Of a stretch of DNA of 11,703 nt, positions 1 through 6,141 are shown one piece after another. The DNA is from Candidatus Woesearchaeota archaeon. Its GTDB lineage: Archaea; Nanobdellota; Nanobdellia; Woesearchaeales; UBA525. Location: assembly GCA_018221245.1 (NCBI GenBank), contig JAAOYH010000047.1, forward strand, positions 1-11,703, in the 5' to 3' direction. The notes below the pieces were generated by a model. It ran no database searches. It was not told the origin of the DNA and worked only from the letters and a program-made list of their open reading frames with translations. Both the position numbers and the translations under genes were made by a program. Each line of letters begins with the position of its first letter. Positions within the stretch are counted from its first letter, which is position 1.

Positions 1-852
1 ACACATGAAATCAGAAGTACATTTATCTTCTATAAACTTACACATTCCATCAACACAAAACTCACCAATGGGGCAATCCAGGCTATTAACACACTTATCT
101 ACTGGCTCTTTGCAGCTTCCAGAGTCACACCACCAATCGCCAGGGCATTGTTCGTCGTAAGCACATGAACATATAGTTCCAGGCACGCAGTCAAGAACGC
201 ATACGTTGTTACCATCGCATTTGTATCCAACTGCACAGTCTGTTTCATCAAGACACATGGGCATGACTGAGCACTCGTTATTACTGTCACAATATTTTTG
301 CACACAAGGTTCTGAGACGCAGTTTAAAGGTGGACAATCAGAGTCATATTTGCAGGTATTTCCCTCTTCACACACCCCATTTATGCAACTCCAACCAAGA
401 GGACAATGATAATTAGCCGTACATTCCGTCACAATTGGCTCATAACACTCACCGTTCTCACACTTCCAACCAGGAGGACACTCCCAGTTACCAGTGCATA
501 TGTCGTTTGAATCCTGGCAAGAGATTTCATTGCAGAAGTTGTAGATTGATCTGCAATAAGAAAATGAATTAGGGCAAACAAATATTGGGCCACCGATGGT
601 TGTACTGCGGCTATCAGCACATATGACCACACTACATTTGGTAGATTCTTGTTCAGTTATTTCAGGAGGGTATCTGGGACTTGCAGTTATTCCATCAGCG
701 TCTATTCCTCCTCCGGTATCGCCGGTCCTAGTTCCTATTAGTGATCTTATCCTGTCGAATAAGCCAGTATCTTCTGCTGCAAGAGCGTAATTGCTCACCA
801 GAAGTACACCAATTAATATCGTTGCTAAGAGAAATACTGTGTTTCTTACCAT
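1..852 (-). CDS. Secreted cysteine-rich repeat protein, C-terminus beyond window
   Basis: The frame is open from ATG at 852 to the left edge: 284 codons without a stop, so the 3' end is missing. The N-terminus is a clear signal peptide: a short basic start (MVRN), a hydrophobic core of about 18 residues, then a signal-peptidase-like site after ALA at residue 25. A Gly/Asp/Thr-rich linker follows to about residue 70. The rest carries about 36 cysteines, mostly in tandem modules of the form C-x5-C-P-x-G-x2-C-x2-G-x-C, for example CTGNWECPPGWKCENGEC, CTANYHCPLGWSCINGVC and CVNSLDCPIGEFCVDGMC. Such spacing suggests small disulfide-stabilised knots in an exported surface or secreted protein. The start is supported by a GAGGT Shine-Dalgarno-like sequence 8 nt upstream and a TATA box at 899-906. 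The function and binding partner are unknown; I infer adhesion or recognition only from the general nature of such repeats. Confidence 0.85.
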   Translation of the reverse strand, partial: MVRNTVFLLATILIGVLLVSNYALAAEDTGLFDRIRSLIGTRTGDTGGGIDADGITASPRYPPEITEQESTKCSVVICADSRSTTIGGPIFVCPNSFSYCRSIYNFCNEISCQDSNDICTGNWECPPGWKCENGECYEPIVTECTANYHCPLGWSCINGVCEEGNTCKYDSDCPPLNCVSEPCVQKYCDSNNECSVMPMCLDETDCAVGYKCDGNNVCVLDCVPGTICSCAYDEQCPGDWWCDSGSCKEPVDKCVNSLDCPIGEFCVDGMCKFIEDKCTSDFMC

Positions 853-898
853 CGGTCAAAACCTCATGTTACCCGTAATACACAACCATAATGGGGCA

Positions 899-906
899 TA
901 TATAAA
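899..906 (-). promoter_or_regulatory. TATA box of the cysteine-rich protein gene
   Basis: TTTATATA on the minus strand lies about 46 nt upstream of the ATG at 852. Transcription would start near 875, giving a leader of about 23 nt with room for the GAGGT ribosome-binding site. A perfect 5-bp inverted repeat with a 4-nt spacer (GTGGT-ttgc-ACCAC, 913-926) lies just upstream and could be an operator. Confidence 0.6.
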
Positions 907-1010
907 CGTTAAGGTGGTTTGCACCACAAACTTCATATATTGGTGCGTGCCTGTCTCTCCTAAAGAATGGGGACAAACCTCAGGTCGTGGTGGTAGCACA
1001 GACCCAACTG

Positions 1011-1028
1011 GTGTGGATAAATCTACAC
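1011..1028. promoter_or_regulatory. Imperfect 18-bp palindrome upstream of the ftsZ TATA box
   Basis: GTGTGGATAAATCTACAC is an inverted repeat in which 7 of 9 positions pair perfectly. It ends 11 bp before the ftsZ TATA box, where archaeal activators and BRE-proximal regulators often bind. A regulator site is an inference. Confidence 0.35.
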
Positions 1029-1039
1029 TAAGGGGAAGA

Positions 1040-1048
1040 TTTATATAT
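1040..1048 (+). promoter_or_regulatory. TATA box of ftsZ
   Basis: TTTATATAT is a strong archaeal TATA box. Initiation about 26 nt downstream (near 1068-1070) leaves a leader of about 60 nt before ATG 1131. The leader contains a small GGGC-gtt-GCCC hairpin (1103-1113) just ahead of the AGGTGAT ribosome-binding site. This promoter placement excludes the TTG at 1053 as the start codon. Confidence 0.6.
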
Positions 1049-1130
1049 TGGTTTGTGCGTCGTACTACTCGAGCATACGCTAGAAAAACCGTTCGCGGCG
1101 AGGGGCGTTGCCCATAATCAAGGTGATGAG

Positions 1131-2168
1131 ATGACACACATAGGCGAAGAAGGATTGGTCGGACAAGCAAACATCAAAGTTCTCGGCGCAGGTGGCGCCG
1201 GCTGTAACATGGCGAACTGGCTCTACAAAAAAGGAGTCCGTGGCGCAGAAATCGTGTGTTGCAACACAGACAAGCAGCACCTCGATATGGTCGAGGCAGA
1301 CAGGAAAATCCTAATAGGACCTCACGTCACACGCGGCCTCGGCGCAGGCGGCTACCCCCAAAAGGGTGCCGAAGCAGCCAAAGAGTCCGCATCCGAGCTG
1401 AAAGATGTCCTTCGCTCAGGAGACATGGTCTTCGTATGTGCGGGCCTAGGAGGCGGCACAGGAACAGGAGCTGCGCCAGTAGTTGCGCAGATGGCCAAGG
1501 AATCAGGTGCAATCGTCATCGGCACAGTCACCATGCCTTTCAAAGTCGAGCGTGCGCGCATCGACAAAGCAGAAGAGGGCCTACACCAGCTTCGTCAGTT
1601 CTGTGACACAGTCATTGTCATAGACAACAACAGACTCGTTGCAATTGCAGGAAACCTGCCCGTGAACCAGGCATTCGCAGTAGCGAACGAGCTCATCAGC
1701 ACCATGATCAAAGGAATTGTAGAGATAATCTCAGTACCAAGCCTCGTAAACCTCGACTTCGCCGACGTAAAAGCCATCATGAGAGATGGCGGCGTCGCCG
1801 TGATAGGTGTCGGAGTCTCCGATACAACAAACAGAGTCGAAGAGGCCGTAAAGGGAGCACTCGCAAACCCATTGCTAGATGTGGACTACTCCGGAGCAAC
1901 CGGAGCATTGATTCACGTCACAGGAGGTCCTGACCTAACTCTAGATGAGGTAGCCAAAGTAGGCGATCTCGTGACAGAGGCCATGGACCAAGACGCAAAT
2001 GTCATCTGGGGTGCCAGAGTCATCGAAGAGATGAAGGGCAAGATAACCGTGATGACCATCATGACCGGCGTGCGCGGCAGCAACATCCTAGGCGGTGTAT
2101 CTGACGGCGAGCGCCAGGAGAAGAGGCAAGGCTTCTTTGAGGGCGAACTCGGCATAGAGCTGGTCTAA
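1131..2168 (+). CDS. ftsZ: Cell division GTPase FtsZ
   Basis: FtsZ is the tubulin-family GTPase that polymerises into the cytokinetic ring at midcell. The 345-residue product shows the family landmarks in order: the nucleotide-binding glycine loop (VLGAGGAGCNM, residues 17-27), the tubulin signature GGGTGTG (107-113), the MPFKVE and RARIDKAEEGL region (135-151), the guanine-contacting NN of VIVIDNNRL (161-169), and the T7 catalytic loop NLDFADV with the conserved Asp residues (207-213). The C-terminal activation domain ends with a short acidic/hydrophobic tail and no bacterial-type FtsA/ZipA-binding peptide, as in other archaeal FtsZ. ATG 1131 is chosen because AGGTGAT lies just upstream and the TATA box at 1040 leaves no transcribed earlier start. 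It is divergent from the cysteine-rich gene. A solenoid-repeat gene follows 78 bp downstream. Whether it is the FtsZ1 or FtsZ2 paralogue cannot be settled by eye. Confidence 0.97.
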   Translation: MTHIGEEGLVGQANIKVLGAGGAGCNMANWLYKKGVRGAEIVCCNTDKQHLDMVEADRKILIGPHVTRGLGAGGYPQKGAEAAKESASELKDVLRSGDMVFVCAGLGGGTGTGAAPVVAQMAKESGAIVIGTVTMPFKVERARIDKAEEGLHQLRQFCDTVIVIDNNRLVAIAGNLPVNQAFAVANELISTMIKGIVEIISVPSLVNLDFADVKAIMRDGGVAVIGVGVSDTTNRVEEAVKGALANPLLDVDYSGATGALIHVTGGPDLTLDEVAKVGDLVTEAMDQDANVIWGARVIEEMKGKITVMTIMTGVRGSNILGGVSDGERQEKRQGFFEGELGIELV

Positions 2169-2172
2169 TCCT

Positions 2173-2192
2173 ACTTTTCAATCCTTATTTTC
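2173..2192 (+). terminator. T-rich probable terminator after ftsZ
   Basis: Several short T tracts follow the ftsZ stop. Archaeal RNA polymerase terminates on T-rich tracts without a hairpin. The tract is weak, so readthrough into the next gene is possible. Confidence 0.3.
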
Positions 2193-2246
2193 AAATGTGC
2201 GACAAAGGTGAGCGGTCCGGACGATCGCTGACGGAGATGACAATAT

Positions 2247-2987
2247 ATGGCGGAAGACAAGATCGTTAGGAAACTTGTAAGTGACATAGTAGAGAGCAAC
2301 GAAGCATTCCTTGCAAGCGAGGAGACAAAAAGACAGCTGAACAGCCTCAGAATGATTGTACCACTCCTCTTGGAGAAGGGCATCGACAATCTCGACCTGA
2401 GCATGTTCGACCAAGGCACCAAGACTAAGCTCCTGGAAGCTCTCGGAGAAGAGTACGAACGCAAGGGAGAGTCAGAGCTCGCCATAAAGGTCTTCGTTCT
2501 CGCAGGCAGCAGAGACAAGCTCCGCCAGCTTGGAAAGCACTACGAGTCCGTCGGCCACATCAGTCAAGCAATAAACTGCTACCGCCTCGCATCAGACGAA
2601 AATAAGCTCCTAGAGTTGGGCTACAAGAGCCTAGAAGATGGCAAGATTAAGGATGCCATGTCCGCATTTGTCCTAGTGAATGACGTAGATGCACTCGCCA
2701 AGGTAGGCGATGATTGCCTGGAGAAACAGCGCTGGGAGATTGCAGTAGAGATATTCCGCACGATTGGCGCAGCAGAACAGCTCATCGTCCTAGGTGAGAC
2801 TTGCCTTGCAGCCAGAGAGTACCAACTCGCATACAACGCACTAGAAGCAGCAGACGAGAAGGAGCTTCTCAGCTCACTCGGAGACGCGTGCCTTGTCGCC
2901 AACAAGCTGGAACTAGCGAAGAAGTCCTACGAATCAGCAGGAAACCACGCCATGCTCCAGTTCATAGGCGAGAATTTCAAGAAGTGA
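2247..2987 (+). CDS. Helical-solenoid (TPR-like) protein with six exact 29-residue repeats
   Basis: This is a 246-residue soluble protein without signal or membrane segments. After an N-terminal helical region (1-60), a motif beginning with (L/V)G recurs at residues 66, 95, 124, 153, 182 and 211, exactly every 29 residues. Each unit reads roughly LGxxYLxxGxxxxAxxxYxxAG followed by a short xxxxL linker (for example LGKHYESVGHISQAINCYRLAS). This is an antiparallel helix pair as in TPR, coatomer or IFT-type solenoids, but shorter than the 34-residue TPR, and it predicts a regular superhelical scaffold. Start ATG 2247 has GGAG 10 nt upstream. The leader contains a nested inverted repeat with an 8-bp palindrome GTCCGGAC (2215-2222). 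The gene is probably co-transcribed with the small coiled-coil gene 4 nt downstream. Its place after ftsZ hints at a division or envelope scaffold, but that is only inference. Confidence 0.85.
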   Translation: MAEDKIVRKLVSDIVESNEAFLASEETKRQLNSLRMIVPLLLEKGIDNLDLSMFDQGTKTKLLEALGEEYERKGESELAIKVFVLAGSRDKLRQLGKHYESVGHISQAINCYRLASDENKLLELGYKSLEDGKIKDAMSAFVLVNDVDALAKVGDDCLEKQRWEIAVEIFRTIGAAEQLIVLGETCLAAREYQLAYNALEAADEKELLSSLGDACLVANKLELAKKSYESAGNHAMLQFIGENFKK

Positions 2988-2991
2988 TAGA

Positions 2992-3282
2992 ATGGAAGAC
3001 GCACTCTTGAAACAACAGATTGAAGTCCTGCTTGATATCCAAACTAAGAAGTTCCAACAAGAGCTCCAATCGCTCAGAGAGGAACTCTCCCGGACAAAAG
3101 AGGAGCTTCTGAAAGAGGTGAGGTCTGTCAGGCAGGACACTCCCGTTCAGGCTCCAGTGGCACCACAACCAGTACCTGTTCAGGCACCTGCAGAACCCCC
3201 TCCTGCTACCGAGTCTATCGACCGGAACGGGGTGGCACCTGCAGAAGTGAGTATCGAGAAGATATTCTATGCTGGAAAATAA
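2992..3282 (+). CDS. Small coiled-coil and proline-rich protein
   Basis: The product has 96 residues. Residues 1-47 form a charged amphipathic heptad helix rich in Lys, Glu, Gln and Leu, probably a coiled coil. Residues 49-75 are a Pro/Ala/Val/Gln linker (PVQAPVAPQPVPVQAPAEPP). The tail is short with a hydrophobic end (VSIEKIFYAGK). There is no signal peptide. The ATG lies 4 nt after the stop of the solenoid gene, so the two are very likely one transcription unit and may form a complex. No family is recognised. Codon use resembles its neighbours. Confidence 0.75.
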   Translation: MEDALLKQQIEVLLDIQTKKFQQELQSLREELSRTKEELLKEVRSVRQDTPVQAPVAPQPVPVQAPAEPPPATESIDRNGVAPAEVSIEKIFYAGK

Positions 3283-3287
3283 TCCTC

Positions 3288-3293
3288 TTTTTT
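3288..3293 (+). terminator. Oligo-T terminator of the solenoid/coiled-coil operon
   Basis: A run of six T lies 5 nt after the stop of the small coiled-coil gene, which is typical of archaeal intrinsic termination. Confidence 0.4.
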
Positions 3294-3385
3294 ACTACTA
3301 CTTTGGAATGTCAGTAAAAATCTAAATATTTCAATGTATATCTTACACAAAAAGGGCCGTTAGGCTCTTCCAACGGGGTGGGAAC

Positions 3386-4279
3386 GTGTCATTGAGGAAC
3401 AAGGTTGTATACTTCACAACGGGACTTCTATTAGCTGGAGCGCTCGGAGCACAGGAAGAACGCACACAAGAAAACCCTCAGCCAAGATCTCGTCCACAAG
3501 TGGAAAGGAAAGCACCACAGACAAGATCCCAACCACAAACGGAAAGACAAGCACCACAGACTAGACCACAGGCCAAGCCACGCACTCAAAGACCTAGTGC
3601 TCGTCCCAACACGCGCCCTAAGGCACAAGATACAAGACAAGCGCCTCGCGCAAAACCCAGGCCAGATTATGACAATTCCAAGAAATACGTCAGACCATAT
3701 AACAGGTCCAGAATAGAACACCCCAATCCTGGCAAGTACGATTCAAGAGTAAACACTCGCAGGTACACCTACCCTTGGAGACAATTCCACAGAAGACCCA
3801 TCACACACTGGTACTTCTCGCCAAGACTGGATTGGCAATTCACACTGTACAACCACTATAGGTACTGGAACCCCTACATGACCTTCTGGTGGGATGACCA
3901 CACCTGGTACAACACGCACCACCATCACACCCTTACAGAAGCGGATACGTACGATGTGACTCCACCCCTAGGGTTCGAAGAGGCAACAATCACCTACTTC
4001 CGCACAAGTGGAACAAAAACCATAAGGGCAGAGCTCACCAACTATACCAAAGAGGGTGTTGAATTAGTAGTTCTGAAAGACAACCTGAGGAACGGCATCA
4101 GTCTAGACTCGGCAGTCTATATAGAGGACGACTCAAGAGAGGATGCGATCAATACATACATCAAAAAAGGCGGAAAGAAGCGCTACCAGATTCCTCTAGA
4201 AGATGCTGTAATGCTCTATGAACAGCTCGAGCCAGAGGTGAGAGGAATCCTCGATGAGCATCAGTTTCCACCTTCGTGA
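3386..4279 (+). CDS. Secreted Arg/Gln/Pro-rich and aromatic-rich protein
   Basis: The product has 297 residues. The start is GTG, preceded 5 nt upstream by GGGGTG. It begins with a signal peptide (MSLRNKVVYF, then TTGLLLAGALGA, likely cut before QEE at residue 23). Residues 25-95 are a disordered, strongly basic Arg/Gln/Pro region with a 13-residue tandem repeat (RSRPQVERKAPQT, then RSQPQTERQAPQT, then a decayed copy), encoded by 39-bp DNA repeats at 3484-3561. Residues 125-182 are exceptionally rich in Trp, Tyr and His, including WW and HHHH. The C-terminal 115 residues look like a folded alpha/beta domain (TITYFRTSGTKTIRAELTN onward). The protein is probably exported and stays at the surface or interacts with polymers. 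I do not recognise a family. A 6-bp hairpin (AGGGCC-gtta-GGCTCT, about 3354-3369) lies in the leader just before the ribosome-binding site. Confidence 0.75.
   Translation: MSLRNKVVYFTTGLLLAGALGAQEERTQENPQPRSRPQVERKAPQTRSQPQTERQAPQTRPQAKPRTQRPSARPNTRPKAQDTRQAPRAKPRPDYDNSKKYVRPYNRSRIEHPNPGKYDSRVNTRRYTYPWRQFHRRPITHWYFSPRLDWQFTLYNHYRYWNPYMTFWWDDHTWYNTHHHHTLTEADTYDVTPPLGFEEATITYFRTSGTKTIRAELTNYTKEGVELVVLKDNLRNGISLDSAVYIEDDSREDAINTYIKKGGKKRYQIPLEDAVMLYEQLEPEVRGILDEHQFPPS
3484..3561 (+). repeat. Two tandem 39-bp coding repeats
   Basis: Two adjacent 39-bp units, both starting AAGATC and ending GCACCACAGAC, encode the 13-residue Arg/Gln/Pro repeat of the secreted protein. A third, diverged unit follows. 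This is normal expansion of a low-complexity segment. Confidence 0.6.
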
Positions 4280-4292
4280 GCCCTACAGAAAC

Positions 4293-4316
4293 CTTTTTAA
4301 AGAAATGACAGATTCT
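4293..4316 (+). promoter_or_regulatory. Promoter of EF-1A, twin of the uS10 promoter
   Basis: CTTTTTAAAG (TATA-like, 4293-4302), 3 nt, then TGACAGATTCT (4306-4316). The same arrangement with 22 of 24 identical bases occurs at 5709-5732 before uS10. Transcription is expected near 4323, leaving a leader of about 30 nt. Confidence 0.6.
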
Positions 4317-4352
4317 ACGAGAACAATTCATAATACTGTGGAGGAATGAAAT

Positions 4353-5645
4353 ATGGCAAGAGAAAAGCCCCATTTGAACCTCGTGTTCATCGGTCACGTC
4401 GACCACGGGAAGAGCACCACTGTTGGTCGCCTCCTATTCGATAGCGGCACCGTCGATGAGCAGACAATGAGGAAGCTCAAAGAAAAGGCGGCAGAGCTCG
4501 GCAAAGCCGGGTTCGAGTTCGCATACGTCATGGACAACCTGAAGGAAGAGCAGGAGCGTGGAGTCACAATCGACCTCGCGCACAAGAAGTTCGTCTCAGG
4601 CAAGTTCGAGATCACTATCATCGACGCTCCAGGACACAAGGACTTCGTCAAGAACATGATCACCGGCGCAAGCCAGGCAGACGCAGCAGTGCTCGTCGTC
4701 GCGGCAAACGATGGTGTGAACGCTCAGACGAAGGAACACGTGTTCCTAAGCAAGGTGCTTGGTGTACATCAGCTCATCGTTGCTATCAACAAGATGGACA
4801 TCTCTGGCGTTGACTATTCCGAAGACAAGTACAACAAGGTCAAGGAAGAGGTCACCAATCTCCTCAAGACAACTGGCTTCGATGTCAGCAAGATCCAATT
4901 TGTGGCGCTTGCAAGCCTTAAGGGCGACAACGTAGTTAAGAAGTCCGAGAACATGTCATGGTACTCCGGAGCTACGCTCCTTGAGGCAATCGACAACCTC
5001 TCAGAGCCAGAGAAGCCAGTGGGACTTCCACTCAGGCTTCCGCTCCAGGACGTCTACAACATCACCGGAATCGGAGTCGTGCCTGTAGGCAGGATTGAGA
5101 CCGGCGTACTCAAGGTAGGCGACAAGGTTGTTGCAGTTCCTGGCCGTGAGGGCAAGCAGGTCCCCGGCGAGTGCAAGAGCATCGAGATGCACCACGAGCA
5201 GATCACAAGCGCAGAGCCTGGCGACAACATCGGAATCAGCGTTCGTGGCTTCGGCAAGAAGGATGTCACCCGCGGAGACGTACTGGGTCACCCAGACAGC
5301 GTCCCTACAGTTGCGAAGAGCTTCAAGGCACAAATGGTCGTACTGAATCACCCTAGCGTGATCACCGTCGGCTACACGCCTGTCTTCCACATCCACACCT
5401 CTCAGGTGGCTTGTCGTATTGAAGCTATCGAGAAGAAGCTGAACCCCGCAACGGGCGAAGTGCTCGCAGAGAATCCGGACTTCATCAAGAACGGCGACGC
5501 AGCAATCGTAAAGATTGTTCCGACATCTCCGCTCTGCATCGAGACCAAGGCAGACATCCCACAGCTCAGCCAGTTCGCAATCCGCGACTCTGGAACAACT
5601 GTAGCAGCTGGAATGGCTATCGAGATCGAGAAGAAGGACGTATAA
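4353..5645 (+). CDS. tuf: Translation elongation factor 1-alpha (aEF-1A / EF-Tu)
   Basis: This cytoplasmic GTPase delivers aminoacyl-tRNA to the ribosomal A site. The 430-residue length is normal for archaeal EF-1A. The G domain carries the P-loop GHVDHGKST (14-22), switch I ending ERGVTID (68-74), DAPGH (91-95), NKMD (146-149) and an ASLKGDN G5 region. Domains II (about 228-320) and III follow, ending AIEIEKKDV. A histidine follows the DAPG motif as the catalytic residue. A strong GGAGGA ribosome-binding site lies 7 nt before ATG 4353. The next gene is uS10, matching the widespread archaeal tuf-rps10 linkage, although here uS10 has its own promoter. In archaea this protein also serves, as a close relative of aSelB and eRF3-partner paralogues, in other steps; the unbroken canonical motifs favour the elongation factor itself. 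Confidence 0.98.
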   Translation: MAREKPHLNLVFIGHVDHGKSTTVGRLLFDSGTVDEQTMRKLKEKAAELGKAGFEFAYVMDNLKEEQERGVTIDLAHKKFVSGKFEITIIDAPGHKDFVKNMITGASQADAAVLVVAANDGVNAQTKEHVFLSKVLGVHQLIVAINKMDISGVDYSEDKYNKVKEEVTNLLKTTGFDVSKIQFVALASLKGDNVVKKSENMSWYSGATLLEAIDNLSEPEKPVGLPLRLPLQDVYNITGIGVVPVGRIETGVLKVGDKVVAVPGREGKQVPGECKSIEMHHEQITSAEPGDNIGISVRGFGKKDVTRGDVLGHPDSVPTVAKSFKAQMVVLNHPSVITVGYTPVFHIHTSQVACRIEAIEKKLNPATGEVLAENPDFIKNGDAAIVKIVPTSPLCIETKADIPQLSQFAIRDSGTTVAAGMAIEIEKKDV

Positions 5646-5647
5646 AA

Positions 5648-5676
5648 TTTCTTTTTTTTATTTTTCTCTTTATTTT
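5648..5676 (+). terminator. Oligo-T terminator after EF-1A
   Basis: Dense T tracts (T3, T7, T5, T3 and T4) begin 3 nt after the EF-1A stop and have no hairpin. This is the expected archaeal form for a highly expressed gene. Confidence 0.65.
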
Positions 5677-5708
5677 CTACCAAATTCTACTTCATCAAAA
5701 AAAGCAAG

Positions 5709-5732
5709 CTTTTTAAAGGACTGACAGATTCT
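5709..5732 (+). promoter_or_regulatory. Promoter of uS10, twin of the EF-1A promoter
   Basis: CTTTTTAAAG (5709-5718), 3 nt, then TGACAGATTCT (5722-5732), the same as at EF-1A except for two bases in the spacer. Initiation near 5738-5740 gives a leader of about 40 nt containing a perfect hairpin. Confidence 0.6.
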
Positions 5733-5746
5733 GGACGGAACAAGCC

Positions 5747-5765
5747 ATGATGACTTGATCATCAT
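5747..5765 (+). promoter_or_regulatory. Perfect 7-bp hairpin in the uS10 leader
   Basis: ATGATGA-cttga-TCATCAT forms a perfect stem with a 5-nt loop. It ends 14 nt before the uS10 ATG and just upstream of the GAGGGA ribosome-binding site. It could be a translational control element bound by a ribosomal protein, or a DNA operator. The pairing is seen; the role is inferred. Confidence 0.4.
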
Positions 5766-5779
5766 CGTGCGAGGGACAC

Positions 5780-6085
5780 ATGCAGAAAGCTAGAATAAAG
5801 CTGGCCAGTACGGATATCGATAAGATCAATGAGGTCTGCGCGTTTATCCAAAATATTTCTGATAAGACTGGCGTTGTCATGCGTGGTCCCGTACCTCTAC
5901 CGAGGAAGACTCTCAAGATTACAACCAGACGTTCTCCATGCGGTGAAGGCAAAGCAACTTGGGAGCGCTACGAGATGCGAATCCACAAGAGGTTAATTGA
6001 CTTAGGCCTTGACGAAAGAGCTTTAAGATTAGTAATGAGAGTTCCGATTCCAGAAGGCCTTAACATTGAGATTGAGTTACTATAG
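5780..6085 (+). CDS. rps10: 30S ribosomal protein uS10
   Basis: The protein has 101 residues, the usual archaeal length (about 102). It belongs to the head of the small ribosomal subunit. Family features are the N-terminal strand RIKLASTDIDKINEVC, the loop with GPVPLPRKTLKITTRRSPCGEG (residues 36-57), WERYEMRIHKRLIDL (61-75) and the C-terminal VMRVPIPEGLNIEIELL. It lies downstream of EF-1A as in many archaea but with an independent promoter. ATG 5780 is preceded by GAGGGA 4 nt upstream. Confidence 0.97.
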   Translation: MQKARIKLASTDIDKINEVCAFIQNISDKTGVVMRGPVPLPRKTLKITTRRSPCGEGKATWERYEMRIHKRLIDLGLDERALRLVMRVPIPEGLNIEIELL

Positions 6086-6111
6086 TTCCCATTCTTAAAT
6101 GATGACGCACG

Positions 6112-6119
6112 TTTAAATA
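6112..6119 (+). promoter_or_regulatory. TATA box predicting a leaderless mRNA for the coiled-coil gene
   Basis: TTTAAATA is centred 26 nt upstream of ATG 6142, so transcription should begin at or next to the start codon. There is no Shine-Dalgarno sequence. The downstream bases ATTCTCGACGGAA match the uS10 start-region sequence ATTCTGGACGGAA at 12 of 13 positions. Confidence 0.6.
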
Positions 6120-6141
6120 GTACATTCTCGACGGAAAAGCA

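Noticed and set aside
99..632. Minus-strand frames of about 67 residues at 99-305 and 429-632
   Set aside because: These are alternative frames of the 284-codon cysteine-rich gene, which has a signal peptide, ribosome-binding site, promoter and regular cysteine spacing.
1053..1130. TTG start at 1053 for FtsZ
   Set aside because: It lies upstream of the transcription start expected from the TATA box at 1040-1048, lacks a ribosome-binding site, and the extra residues do not resemble FtsZ. ATG 1131 has AGGTGAT upstream.
791..1170. Open frames on both strands in the divergent intergenic region
   Set aside because: They overlap the promoters of the cysteine-rich gene and ftsZ, have no family-like composition, and are incompatible with the well-supported genes on either side.
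3484..3561. CRISPR-like repeat array
   Set aside because: The two 39-bp repeats are directly adjacent without spacers and encode an in-frame 13-residue protein repeat.
5001..5396. 131-residue minus-strand frame inside EF-1A
   Set aside because: It is a shadow of the strongly coding EF-1A frame with no promoter or ribosome-binding site of its own.
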